Part shown: positions 33,801 through 45,479 of the stretch, in pieces
How the letters are laid out: every line of letters starts with the position of its first letter
How positions within the stretch are numbered: the first letter of the stretch is position 1
Source: Hygrophila difformis
Taxonomy: Eukaryota > Streptophyta > Magnoliopsida > Lamiales > Acanthaceae
Direction of reading: 5' to 3'
Assembly: GCA_030278955.1 (NCBI GenBank)
Contig: JAOANR010000014.1
Span: forward strand, 25,050,068-25,114,067
DNA: 64,000 nt
Notes under the pieces: generated by a model
Told to the model about the DNA's origin: nothing
Seen by the model: only the letters and a program-made list of their open reading frames with translations
The model's database searches: none
Made by a program: the position numbers and the translations under genes

Positions 33801-36619
33801 TCAGATTGCTCTGAAGATGGCATATCCTCACTTTCTGATCCATCCTTGATTTCACCAGTCTCAGGATCAGCGAATCTAACCGCACACAAGTAAGCAAAAG
33901 TAGCATCTTTAGCATTTGTGAGTGGGGTGAGATTGTTCTCAGTTACATCAGTGGTAAAGAGATTATAGTAATCAAAAAGATTTCCCCCCTCCATAGTACT
34001 ATCTTCTAATTCCTTCCCCGCTACATTGGTTTCAAAAGCGTTAAAAGGATATGTTGACATCTTCATCATGTCAAAAGTGACCTCCTGGTTATCAACATGA
34101 AGCTTCACTATGCCATTCTTTGCATCAATCATGGCTCCCGCAGTCACCAGAAAAGGCCTCCCTAATATGATAGGAATTCTGACATTTTCGTCGATATCAA
34201 GAATGACAAAGTCAGCTGGAAAACAAAGGCCTCCTGTCTTAACTATAACATCTTCAATGATCCCTTCTGGTCTGGTGCTCGATTGATCAGCAAAGAAGAG
34301 GGTCATATTGACTGGCCTCATCTTTCCCAAATCCAAACGTCTCGCCATAGCAAGTGGCATTACATTGATGCTGCTTCCTAAGTCACAGAGTCCTCGCCCA
34401 GCTTCTTTACAGTTGATAATCAGAGGTAAAGTGAAACTCCCTGGATCTTCAAGCTTTGGAGGAATCCTTTGTTGAAGAACCAAGCTACAACTTTGATTTA
34501 AGACCACCATTTGCTGCTCTCCTGCACTTCTTTTCCCTGAAATTAATTCTTTCAGAAACTTAGCGTAAGTGGGCATTTCAGCAATTAATTCAACCAAAGG
34601 GATTGATATTTCAATGGCCTTAATCTTTTCAAGAAATTTCTTAAATTTAATTTCTTGAAGATCATTTTTGAGTCTCCCAGGATATGGTATCCTGGGCATG
34701 TGTTCATCCAGTGAATCCTTTTTGTTACCTGTAGAGTTAGGATTATCATTACCTCCATCTTTTTCCTTAGGAAAGGAATATCCTGAGACATTCTTTTCCA
34801 AACCCTTATCCTCAAGTATCTGTCTCTGTTCAGGGTGATCATCTTCTTCCATTGTTTGAACATCCTTGAACTTTTTCTGCTGCAGCAACCTATCTCTTTT
34901 CTTTTCAAATTCAGGATCAACAACCTCTTTTCCTCCCCTCAATGTAACTGCCTTACATTGTGGGTTTGTTTCAGAAGAACTTGGTAATTTTCCTTTTTCT
35001 CTCTGCTGTAGTAATTTGGCCATCTCTGTTACTGAATTCTCAACATTCTTGATTGAAGCCTGCAGTTGGTTATTCGTCTCTGTCTGCTTAACAATGAACT
35101 CCTTCAGAGCATTCTCCACCTTTAAAGAGTAAGTATTATCTTGAGCAACAGGATAAGGTTGTTGTGGAAAGTTCACCGGGACCGGTGCAAACTGTCCAAA
35201 CGACCTATTCTATTGGTTCACCTGTTGGAAAGGTCTCTGTGGGTACATCTGTTGTTGTGGATAAAATGGTTGTGGAGGACGAAACTGCTGCTGATTTGGT
35301 TGTTGTGGGTTCAGAAGATGTGCATTTTGTGCGTTCTGAGTATTACCATAGCTCAGATTCGGGTGTTTGTTCTGGAATCCGGTGTAGTTAAAGCTCTCAT
35401 CTTGCTTTGGGGCTTCCTGAATTTGTGGACACTGATCATTGTGATGTGGCCCTGAGCAAATTCCGCACTGATACACCGGTTCCATTGGAGCAGGTTGAAG
35501 GATCATCACTGGTTGCTGTTGTTGTTGATGCTGAGCCTGTTGATTTGCTTGCTGAGCTAACTGTAGATCAGCAATCTGCTTGGTGAGTGCTGCAAATTTC
35601 TCTTCATTTTTGTCTGTATGGATGACAAGACTTTTTCTGGTAGGAGATGGTGGATCATCGTCCTGGAGGACTGCCCTGCTGGCTGTCATGGTATCTATTG
35701 TTGACCACGCTCTATCAAGTGGCATTTGAAGTAATTGTTCTCCTCCAGTGGCATTAATCATCATCTGCCAAGTGTGAGTGAGTCCAGTGAAGAAGATCTT
35801 CAATAGCCTTCTTTCAGTTATACCATGCTGTGGACATCTCTTGAGCATGTCGAAGAATCTGTCCCGGGCATCCTTAAGAGAATCCCCTTTTCTCATCTTG
35901 AAACTAGAGATCTTGTCTACCCATTCGTCAACCTTGCTTTCAGGAAAATACTTGAGTAGGAAATTCCTGACTAATTCTGGCCATGTAGCCTTCTGTTGAG
36001 CATTTAATGAATCATACCATTCTTTAGCTGAGCCATCCAAAGAGAATGGAAACATAGCCAACTGAATGGTTTCCCTTGAAGCTCTTCCTTTCTTCACTGT
36101 CTTACTTAGTTCAACAAACTTCTTGAGATGTAAATGTGGATCTTCAACACTCATTCCATAAAAAGCTCTAGAAGATGCTAGGTTCAATATACCAGGTGGT
36201 ATATCAACCTCCTCATCCGTCCCAGCCAAATATTGATCGACATTAGGTTGCCATGGTTGATATTGCTCTTCTTGAGGGTTCGGAACAGGATTAGCAAAAT
36301 TTGGTGGAAAATAGTGTTGATGAATAAATTGTGGTGCAGCAGCTCTTTGTGGTGCTTGAAAAAGTCCTCGAAGTGGAATATTTTGCTGATTATCTGGTTG
36401 TCCATTTGGTAAGTTTCCAGGTCCGTCATTCTGTCCATTGTTAGCCATCCTAGTTATGGTTGAAAGATTTCCTTCTGCAAGATCTCTCTGTCTCCTTCTT
36501 GCACTTGCTCTGATCAGCCTTGCTGTTCTCTCAAGTTCACAATTAAAAGGAAGCAAAGGTGGTCTTGAAGATCGAGTTATTCTGTCGCTCATAAACTGTT
36601 GAGACTTCTCTGTGAACAA
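30807..36619 (-). pseudogene. Athila-2 gag-pol, one nonsense and one frameshift
   Basis: The gag segment (ATG at 36619) has the core KEWYDSLNAQQKATWPELVR and a Cys/His cluster (CGICSGPHHNDQC). It stops at TAG 35210-35212; the same frame continues immediately through protease ([10 protein letters not shown]) into reverse transcriptase. Near 33080, after TTFTC, one base is missing relative to Athila-1, shifting the frame; the remaining RT (FMDDF), RNase H (MCDGS), integrase ([26 protein letters not shown]) and C-terminus follow in the new frame to 30807. It is clearly related to Athila-1 gag-pol but diverged and AT-richer. It cannot make a functional polyprotein without suppression of both lesions. 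Confidence 0.92.
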
Positions 36620-36713
36620 AATGAAAGAATTTATGAATTTATTATAATGTAAAGTAAATAATTACAATTAAACCAAGAGTATCTACAGTTCTAAAATTCA
36701 TAACGCTACACCC

Positions 36714-36731
36714 TCCCCGGCAACGGCGCCA
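36714..36731 (-). promoter_or_regulatory. Athila-2 primer binding site, tRNA-Asp type
   Basis: The same 18-nt TGGCGCCGTTGCCGGGGA as in Athila-1, directly inside the 5' LTR. Confidence 0.93.
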
Positions 36732-39700
36732 TGAAGCTTTGAGGTAAAACCCCGCTGCAATGCCCCCCGACAGCCTTTACACTATAAGTCCTATAGGGCT
36801 GTTAAAAAGCTTGCCTAGTTTTTCCTACCGAAAGCGCACGGTATCAAGCTGCAATATTTATTTTTATTGTCGGGATCGTTCAAAAGAGAGTTACACGATA
36901 GAAGTGTTTTAATAGAATTATTAGCTCTAGAATCTGTCTCTATTCTTGATTTAAGAATGTTGTAATGATGATTACTAAAGAATACTACTGAAATGTAAAT
37001 GCTTAAAGCTGTAAACGTAGTAAAGAAAACAATTAAAATGATGTAGAACATTATGATCTTATTCACGTGTTTAAGATGTTACAGACCAAATCAAATGAAA
37101 TAGGAATATGATGAGAATATCATACTTCATTGGCTAAAACATAATGGAAGTTCATTGAGATAGAAAAATCCTTTACACAACTTAATCAAATCTTCATGTC
37201 TTAAATCACTTCCCAAGACAAGTACTTATGATTCAGTGTCATGACATTCTAAGCTCTGAAATCATGGAATACTATCATCACAGAATGATCTGTCAGACTC
37301 TTTCTGTGATAAAAGCTTTTCAGAATCGTCACTCAATCTTTTTCTTTCAGACTCAGATTAAGCCTTTGACAACTCGAGGTCACTTCTAAATCATACTATA
37401 TTCATCTGAACTTGAAGTTGTTCTTTTTATTACCCTGATCAAACTGATCTTATGATCCTGTATTGGATGTCCTCTACAACAAATGAAAAAGCTAATATTT
37501 AAATCTATCATCCAATGTTTTCATAGGACTTGTTTCTTCAGAGTAATTCCTGCAAGTATTCATAAGGAATAATAGTCTTGTAAGTATATCAAGATGAAAT
37601 TGCTATTCAAATTCCTTGACTTATCCAGACCACTCAGATTTGTATAAATGATTTAGCTCGAGAAATCTCTGTAAACAGTTCCAAATATCCGTGATTTGAC
37701 TCAGGATTAGTAGACTGTAGGAGAAATATTTAATCTCCTACTCATAGCATATAGTGATAACTATAATACCATGAACCCCGGAAATTAATATTCCTGATAC
37801 TCTACTAATTTTTAGGACAAAAGATGGTTTTTGAAACATCTTTCCCTTTTAAACGACAGGTACTAAATGCCCAACTGAAGAACAAGTTTGTTCTTTATCA
37901 GTCCTGAGTAAATAATGATTGAGAAAACCTATATCATCATCTCTCTCAGCGTACCATTGTAAATAGTAATACGTATTGCACATATGAATTGTGAATTTGT
38001 AATCATGAAGTAAGATTACTCATCATATACTGGGAAATATCCCAAAATATTATATGTATATGTAGTATTATATGTATAAAGAGACGTTGAGGGTTCTGAA
38101 TCCTCTTAATCAAAAGGCAAGGATGCTTCCAAAATATACATTGGAAACTAGACAGAATTAGGAAATAACTTTCCCAAGAAAAAGGATTTGAGAAATAACT
38201 CTGCAAAATAAGTGTCCAAAATAGCTCGCAGTAACTATTTTGGGTTTCAAACTATGAACATTCCAATTTTCCGCACGCTATGTCTGTACAGCGTGGAGGG
38301 AGCTAATATTCAAAGAATGTTCCCCAGATTTTGTTTATACAAAGAACTGAATGCCTCGCGATAGTTTCTGTAAGAATGCGGCGAGGTACTCAATTCCTAC
38401 TTATAGATAGGGGTTATATACGTATAAGAAGTAAAAGTGAATAATTGATACCCTGTAAAATGGACATCAAGTCTATTGTCATTATAGGTTGGTCCTCTCG
38501 CTTTGTCAGATTGACATCGCGTGAGTATTTGAATAGCCTTTGTCACAATAGATCTATCTGGATATTTCCTCGCATCATCTTTTAGGATGAAGCGAGGGTT
38601 TACCCTTATTCAAAGTAAATGATCAGAATTTATAACTGTCATAACTACCTTCTGGAATTTCCGTTTAGAAAATTATGAACATAGAATCTTTTGCATCCAA
38701 ATTCATGAACTCAAAGCTATTGATTCTTAAAGATTATCAAGCGATGATTAACACTGCATGGGTCTCTAGGAACCTTTTAGAGTTCTGAACATTAAACACT
38801 ATGATTCTCGTCTGTAAACATAATATTGACAGAAAATCGAGTGAATTCATAATTCTGCCAGATCATACCTAACTCGGTTACAATATCCAAATTTCTTACG
38901 TAATTAGAACGAACAATTTACGAATTAAAAATGTGGAAGTGTTATGATCTTCGAAAATCGAATTAAGGATATGATGCAAAATTCAGATTGAATAATGAAA
39001 TTAAGGTTTATACTCTGCTGAAACAGAATTACGAAATAGAAATAGAAACCAGAAAGATAAGAAATTCACAATCTGATAACCGATCATTCTTCTTGTATCT
39101 CAAATAACAAAGAATTAAAAACGAATACACCTGGAAATCTGATTGCTATCAGAATAATGCAAAGATGAGCGAACGAGTCAGAGTTTAGATGATGATCGTC
39201 ATGATGGATGAACAAGCGATCCGGAAGCAACTCTCCTCCCAGGGTATCCTCAAGCTAATCTAACAGCTAATCTTAAAGGAATCTACTACGAAATCGAATT
39301 ACAATTCTACGAAATCAAATTACAAATCTGAAGAACTTCAAAGTAAATTGCAGAGAAAATTAAATCCTAACCTACCTACTAAATTCTAAAAAGTGGACTG
39401 GAGAGTAAAATCGAGCTATTCTCTTCAATCTCCCGCCTGCTGAGCTGATTCCCCCAAGGGTCTTATTTATAGATGGGTGTTGTAACTGCTTGAGCCTTGG
39501 ATGATAACCGCTCGCATTAGAATAACTCTCCTCTCGCTTTGTCCAGTTCCTTCAAAGCGAGAGTTCAGAAACTTAATCATCTTTCTCAACAAGGCGAGGT
39601 CTTTTAATTTCTCCAAAGAATTTGCTTCTCGCCATGATGAATAAAGCTTTCTGTCTTGCATAAATTTTCTTCCCTCGCGATGTCAAACAATTATCGCGTG

Positions 39701-40058
39701 GACTTCAGCATCTGCACATTTTCCTTAAATCTTTTCCTGATTTCGGAAACAAGCCCTCGCACCATTCCTTTTCTTTCCTCGCTATTTCCTTTCCACTTCC
39801 TGCTGTTTTCCAGCTTAACTTCCTGATGCATGACAAAGCGTGGATCAGTTCAATAGAAACACCGCGTGCGAGACTTACAAAGAAAACTCAGAATTTCAAG
39901 CCATTTTCAATGTATTTCCAACTTCTTTGCAATCTTAATTCTTCTTCCATCTTTTCTAATCCTCTATGATTATTCATCAAAAATCAATGGAATTAAGAAC
40001 AAAAGATCATCATTAAGACACTAAACTGGACGCAAATGACAGTCACAAAAGGCTGTCA
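36732..40058 (-). repeat. Athila-2 5' LTR
   Basis: About 3,327 bp. Its inner edge is fixed by the PBS. The outer edge is set at the TGACAGCC...CTGTCA inverted repeat, which parallels the palindromic start of the Athila-1 LTR; it could be misplaced by about 13 bp. It shares GAAAGCGCACGG (36830-36841) with Athila-1 and has a TATA box (TATAAATA in sense, 39464-39471). Several CTCGCTTTGTC / CAAAGCGAG motifs occur at 38500-38600 and 39535-39600. Confidence 0.85.
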
Positions 40059-40400
40059 TCATCCACTGCTGAGGCTGAATACCTAGCTGCAGGGAGCTGT
40101 TGTGCCCAACTTCTATGGATGAAGCAAATGTTGAAAGATTATGGAGTTGAACAGAAAGAGCCACTCTTGATGTGCAACAACATGAGTGCTATAAACATTG
40201 CTAAGAATCCAGTTCAACATAGCCGGACCAAGCACATTGACATTCGACATCATTACATCAGGGAGCTGGTTGAGGATGGGGTGGAGTTCATTCAACATGT
40301 CGGAACCGAACTTCAACATGCTGATATATTTACCAAGGCTCTGAACAGTGATCGGTTTGAATCACTTAGAAAGGATCTTGGTCTATGTTACATTGTCTGA
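40059..40400 (+). pseudogene. Copia RNase H C-terminal fragment
   Basis: It opens in frame within the RNase H motif SSTAEAEYLAAGSCCAQLLW and continues to RTKHIDIRHHYIRE and HADIFTKAL, the usual copia pol C-terminus. The stop is at 40398-40400. It is truncated at its N-terminus by Athila-2. Confidence 0.92.
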
Positions 40401-40775
40401 ACAGTGTCACTCGGATCTCCCCATTGGTGTACATGGTTAATCCCTATACTCATGCCTATTATCTTTTCTCTAATAAGTTTGGGTTGCAGGATTATCTTTT
40501 TCAGGGGGAGATTAGTTGAGGCCCATATAGAAGCCCAATTCTGTATTATTTCCACGGCCCATTATAGACTACGCTCTGTAATGATGACACTGGATACCTC
40601 TGGCGGGAAGGATTTGGCCGCAGAAAGGGAGTTGATGTCTTTCACTACCTCTTGATTTCTCTCATATTCGTTTTGCAGAAGTTGTATCGTCGTTTTCTTT
40701 GCTCATCTCCTTACCAATCTTCTTTGTGATTTCGGTGTTCATTGTTCTGATTAAGCTGTTTCTTTTTTCAGAAAT
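40401..40775 (+). other. Pol to env-like spacer
   Basis: Contains an internal purine tract (CAGGGGGAGATTAG, near 40500). No convincing gene. Confidence 0.5.
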
Positions 40776-43001
40776 ATGGTTCTAACACGAGGTTCTAAGG
40801 ATTCTAGTCCAGGGCCGAGAAAGCCCCCTGCGTCTCGAAACCCTAAGATGAAAAAGGGGGTTAATGCTCCTCTGAAGAAGGTGAATGCTGCTCAATCGAC
40901 TTCAACAACTACCTCCTCCCAGGGTGTTGTGGACCCATTGGACATTCGTAGACAACTCCATGATGCTGGTGTAGCGGTTGAAGGGGAGACAACCGTTTCT
41001 GAAAACGTGACCACGAATCCCACTACCCCGGCGGTTACTCCCTCAGTTGTTTCAGGAGATGCACCTACTAAAGGGGATGCTCTTGCACCATCCAAGGCAA
41101 CCACCGTGATGGATTCACCAGGAAATCTCAAAACTTTGACCGCTGCTGCTGCCGCATCAAACCCTGCCAAGAAATCTTCAAAGAAAGGTACAAAGAAACC
41201 CAAGAAATCGACTATCTCTTCTTATGTGCAGGTTTCAGGATCTTCTACAGCTCAAGGTACTACCTCTACTCGAGACAAAGAGAGTTAAGAGGTCATTCGT
41301 CTATCTGATTTGGCCCCTGTTACCATGTCTCTCAAAAAGAAGGGTACTGAATCGCCTAAGCCTGCATTCCCCGTTCAAGATGTCTCAAAGGGAAAGTCCA
41401 TATCTTCAACAAAAAGGGTATCCAAACCCAGTTCAGAAGCTAAGGGTTCCACTGCTCAAGGAGAAGTTGTTGCTGCTATCCCTCGGAGTATCATCAAACC
41501 CATGTTTGATTCCCTTCCCACATCCAAAGCTACTGAGTCAGTTGTTGACAAAGTTTCATCTGCGCCCTCCAAAGCCAAGAAGTCGCAAAAGCCTAGTAAA
41601 GTGGTGGAGACTGTGTCCCAGGTTAATGCAGTTACTTCTCTGCTCGCTCAAACAGATGAATCCAGACAATCTGAACCTTCCCAAGGTTCCTCTGCTGTAA
41701 AAGAACCATCAACTGCATCTGTTCAACAACAATCTCAAGATGCTGAGCCTCACAAGGAGTTAGACACTGTTGAAGAAGAATCATCTGAAGGAGATGAAGA
41801 AGAAGAAGACTCACGTGCTGATGAACCTGATCAACATCCATCTCATGGTGCAATTGGATCTAAAGTTGCCCCTGTTCCTATTCCTAAAGTGCACAAGGAG
41901 AAGGACTCTGATAGCGAGTTCAATGCAGAGGATGAACTAGATGTTGAAGGAGACAGCTCCACTAAATCTGAAGAGGATGCTACCATGGAAGCTGCCCCAC
42001 CTGCAACCAAAGCTGTGTCCAAACCCTCTCTGTCTGTTAGCAAAGGGAAGCGTGTTCGAGACGCTGAAGAAAATCCAGAGATCAGAAAGAAGTCTAAGCT
42101 TGACATCAGAAAGCCATCCTCCTCTAAGCCAAAGAAAAGTGAGATACTTGATGCTGCCCTGGCACACTCCGATCATTTCTACTACCAATCCAGTGAAGCC
42201 TACCACTCCAATGTGTTGATCAAAAAGGCATTTCGTCAAGAAAACACATATTGTGGAGGAAAATTTGAACAACTTGGTTGGACCAAGTATTTTGAGAAAA
42301 GAGGACTAATTGGATGGGCAACTCTTGTTCAAGAATATCAACCTGAACTTGTCACTCAGTTTTATGCAAATTTGAGAAAGGATGTCATCAAACCTGCTAC
42401 ACCATGGTTCAACAAGAATTTCACTGGAGGGGTACTCTATGAGATTTCAGCCTCCAAGATCAATGCTATTCTCGAATTACCTGAGGTTGAATTTGAAGGC
42501 ATTCTGGAACAAGGTGTCTCTTTTGATAGTGACAAAGTGGCTTATGCTATAACCAAAACCAAGGTCAAGAAGATGCCAGGGAAAGGAGTGAAGCCTAAGA
42601 CCCTTCTTCCCTATCCGGCTCTTATTCAACTATTTCTTTGGTCTCTGAAAATTGGTGGCAACAAGAGTGCACCAAAAGAGAAGATCTATGAGTTTGTTCT
42701 CTCACAGAAGCTGCTGACAAAGGTGCCAGACATACCAGGTCCTGATGGGACATTGAGCAATCAAACTGCCCTGACTCGAGCTCGAGAAATTCTGAACCAG
42801 GCGCTTGAAAGGTTTAAAGGGCTTCGGGCTATCATTCATCAAGAAGAAGGCAAGATTGAGCAAGCCCTTGCCCTGCTGCAGGATTATTGGTTTGCTAATG
42901 ATGAAGCAGGGACAACCATGTTTGTTGAGCCAGATGATGACCAAGAGCGCCCTACTGGTGGAGATGAAGGTGATGCTGACTCTGATGCAGAGTCTGATTG
43001 A
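40776..43001 (+). pseudogene. Env-like ORF of the Sirevirus element, one in-frame TAA
   Basis: The ORF begins MVLTRGSKDSSPGPRKPP and is interrupted by TAA at 41286-41288. The same frame continues to 43001, giving about 741 codons in all. The first two thirds are Ser/Lys/Glu-rich and low in complexity, with an acidic run (EEESSEGDEEEEDSRADE). The C-terminal part (FEKRGLIGWATLVQEYQPEL, FYANLRKDVI, INAILELPEVEFEG) resembles the 'putative plant transposon protein' domain seen in plant retroelement extra ORFs. I see no signal peptide or membrane anchor, so an envelope function is not supported; 'env-like' refers to position only. Confidence 0.75.
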
Positions 43002-43422
43002 TATTTGGCCAGAGAAGTTGATCCAGAGGGGGAGTCACAAATTTCAAATCCAATGCTGCTGAATCAAGTCAACCCATCCTGCTGTTGGTAATATCTTTCT
43101 AACTTTTTTTTTTAAACATGTTTCTACTTTTGCTTTGATAAACTCTTGCTACTGCAGTTGTGGTATGGTTGTTTTATTGCTGTTTATGTTGCTGGAACTG
43201 TTCGTTGGACAATGTTGGACAATTGTTATGGTTTTGTGATCTCATGGGAATGTATGATCTTTCATGTTTTAATATTGTACAAGCTCTGATTCTTGTGATT
43301 CATGATTTCTGTAAAGAGCTTATAGTCAGGATGATAGTTAAGGTTTATTCGTGTTATTAGAAATTCATCATCGTTTTATCATTTGTATATGCTGGCTCAC
43401 TTCCTGCCAAAAAGGGAGAGAT
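43002..43422 (+). other. 3' untranslated region and polypurine tract
   Basis: Non-coding T-rich sequence ending in the purine tract AAAAAGGGAGAGA (about 43409-43421), directly before the LTR. Confidence 0.7.
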
Positions 43423-44436
43423 TGTTGAGTCTAGTGTTTTGTGGGAAGTTCAAAACCGATGATTGAACCTAGGTAGCTACGACCTCATCTGCTGCATCGT
43501 TGTCCAGCGTGACCCATGGAGTGAAAGATTGCTGACATCAAGAATGGAATTGGGTCCAACGGCTCTTTTCTGATTAGATTAGGTGTAGACTAACATTTCT
43601 TGCAGGGATTGCCTATCTACTTAGAAAAGAGCTGTTACTCACAACTCAAATCTTCCCAACGGCTATTTCCCAAAATGGAAAAATTATTCAAATCCTGTTG
43701 AGTAATTTTTGGTTTAAGAAGGAGTCTTTCAAGCGAGAAGAATTAGAGATTCATTATTCATCTTTCGAAATACTCTGAAAAGCTCTCAACTGTAATATCG
43801 TTGCAAATCTATCTCTCTATTCGATCAACAGCCGAGTGTACGCAGAGATTGCTTTTATGCTGTAAGATCGAAGAAGCCTTGGACACGCCTTTGTTGTATC
43901 CGTGTCTAAGAACTTCTTAAGTGTTTCCGCAAGAGACATTTAAGGAGTAAGTCCAAGGCTTGACCAGGAAGTTGTACTTCAAAGCTTTATTCTTCTCAAA
44001 CTTCAGAGGGAGTGTTTCACAGGTTGCAATAAGTGGAGCTCAAGGCTGGGAGCTTTGAGGGTTGAAGTAGAAGGGGATTTCTACACCAAAGGCTGGAGGT
44101 TTTTGGTAACTACAACTTTCCACTTGGTGCTCGGAGTGAAGACACTTTACATATTTTGCTATTGTGTGTGGTTGTTTGCCATTGGTTAACACATAGTAAA
44201 ATATCCTCCTGGATTGGTATCCCCAGACGTAGGCCGAAGGCCGAACTGGGTCATCAACTTGCTGTGTCTCATTTATTCTTTATGCCCTTTTGTTTCAAGC
44301 TTAAGTTATTCCGCTGTGCATGATTCTGTGTTTTACACTGGTTTGTTTGATTAGTGTGTTCACTGTGATAGACTGAACTCGGTTCGTTGAACCACTAGCA
44401 TAAAAAATAGTACTTGCGTGAGCTGTGAACCTAACA
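43423..44436 (+). repeat. Sirevirus-type 3' LTR
   Basis: 1,014 bp, TGTTGAGTC at the start and CCTAACA at the end. It follows the purine tract. The 5' LTR is not in the window, so the TSD (would be GTTTG) cannot be confirmed. Confidence 0.8.
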
Positions 44437-44987
44437 GTTTGAGCTCGGCTCGTTAAGCATTCGAGCTCGGCTCGTATTCGTTCATTGAGGAAGTCGAGCT
44501 TGAAATCGTGTTCAAGCTCGGCTGGTGAAAAAGTTTGTGCGCTCGAGTTCGAGTTCGGCTCGACTCGTTTAGTTCAAACGAGCAACTTACTCTTTTTTTC
44601 AGCTTGGCTCGTCTGAGCTCTTTTAGCTCAATTAAAAATTTATCAAAAATTTGGGAATAAAAAATTCATAAGTTTGAGCTCGTTAAGGGTTAGATGTTTT
44701 TTCCCCACAATATTGAAATTGTCAAACGAACATATAAAATTATAAAATTACCCCGTTAACGAACATATACGAACACTTTCGAATTGTTCGCGAACAAAGC
44801 TTGTGTTCGTTCGTTAAGCAAACGAGCTCGTGTTTGTGTTCGAGCTCGGCTCGTTAAGCTTTACAAAAGAACAGTTAACGAACGAACACGAATAGAACCG
44901 AGCTTTATTCGCGAACTGTTTGTTTATTTTACAACTCTTAGCAACTATATAAAAGTGTCAAAAATGAACAGAATGAATAATAATTTT
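44437..44987. repeat. GAGCTCGGCTCG-rich dispersed repeat
   Basis: Many imperfect copies of GAGCTCGGCTCG, GTTCGAGCTCGG and TTCGTTCGTTAAGC in both orientations lie between about 44440 and 44930. It resembles the subterminal repeats of non-autonomous DNA transposons, but no TIR or TSD was found, so the class is open. Confidence 0.6.
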
Positions 44988-44992
44988 GCGGT

Positions 44993-45343
44993 TGTTATAG
45001 AAATAACTATCTTTATTTATGTATGTGTATAATAAAATGGTATATGGCTTATTAGCTTGTGTTTATAGTGGAAGTATTGTAATGGAAATTGGAATTAAAT
45101 GATGAAAGAAAAGAAGTTTAAAGGTGAGATAATAAAATGGATAAATTGTAATAATTATGGCTATGAGATGAAAATGATTTTATTGCTTCACTTTTTTCAT
45201 TTACACACTACATGCATTTATATAGATTGATGTCTTTTAATCACACCATGCAAGTCCAATATGTGGAGTGCAAGACTTGGAAACTACACATGCATAGCTA
45301 GACATTCACATGCCTTCTTTAGGTAGGGATCACATGCATAATA
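44993..45343 (-). repeat. Copia 3' LTR
   Basis: 351 bp, same sequence as 50250-50600. The purine tract AAGGGGGAG (45344-45352, sense) abuts it. Confidence 0.95.
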
Positions 45344-45352
45344 CTCCCCCTT
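45344..45352 (-). promoter_or_regulatory. Copia polypurine tract
   Basis: AAGGGGGAG in sense, immediately before the 3' LTR. Confidence 0.85.
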
Positions 45353-45479
45353 GAATGTCGTCAATACAAAGAATATGCCTCGTTAAAACCTTACTTGGAA
45401 AAAACCCAGTGGGAAAAAATCCAAGTGAAGGAAAAAGAGTACAATATTCTTGTATCAGATGCTCCCCCTGATTTGGACA

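Larger units (their letters stand above)
30736..40058 (-). mobile_element. Athila-type element 'Athila-2', 5' portion (LTR, gag-pol)
   Basis: 5' LTR (36732-40058), tRNA-Asp PBS and decayed gag-pol are present in the minus orientation. The right boundary abuts Sirevirus pol sequence, and its 5-bp flank is TCATC (40059-40063). No matching 3' LTR is found anywhere in the window. If it is not truncated, the element continues leftward through F-box units E to A and beyond position 1, interrupted by Athila-1 and the solo LTR. Confidence 0.85.
40059..44436 (+). mobile_element. Sirevirus-type copia element, 3' half
   Basis: Pol C-terminus, an env-like ORF after pol, a purine tract and a 3' LTR are present in plus orientation. 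The 5' half is absent because Athila-2 lies at 40058. The missing half is expected left of the window if Athila-2 is a simple insertion. Confidence 0.85.

Noticed and set aside
41310..43001. Independent host gene encoding a nuclear Lys/Glu-rich protein
   Set aside because: It is in frame with the ORF before it across one TAA and sits between copia pol and a purine tract plus LTR, so it belongs to the retroelement.
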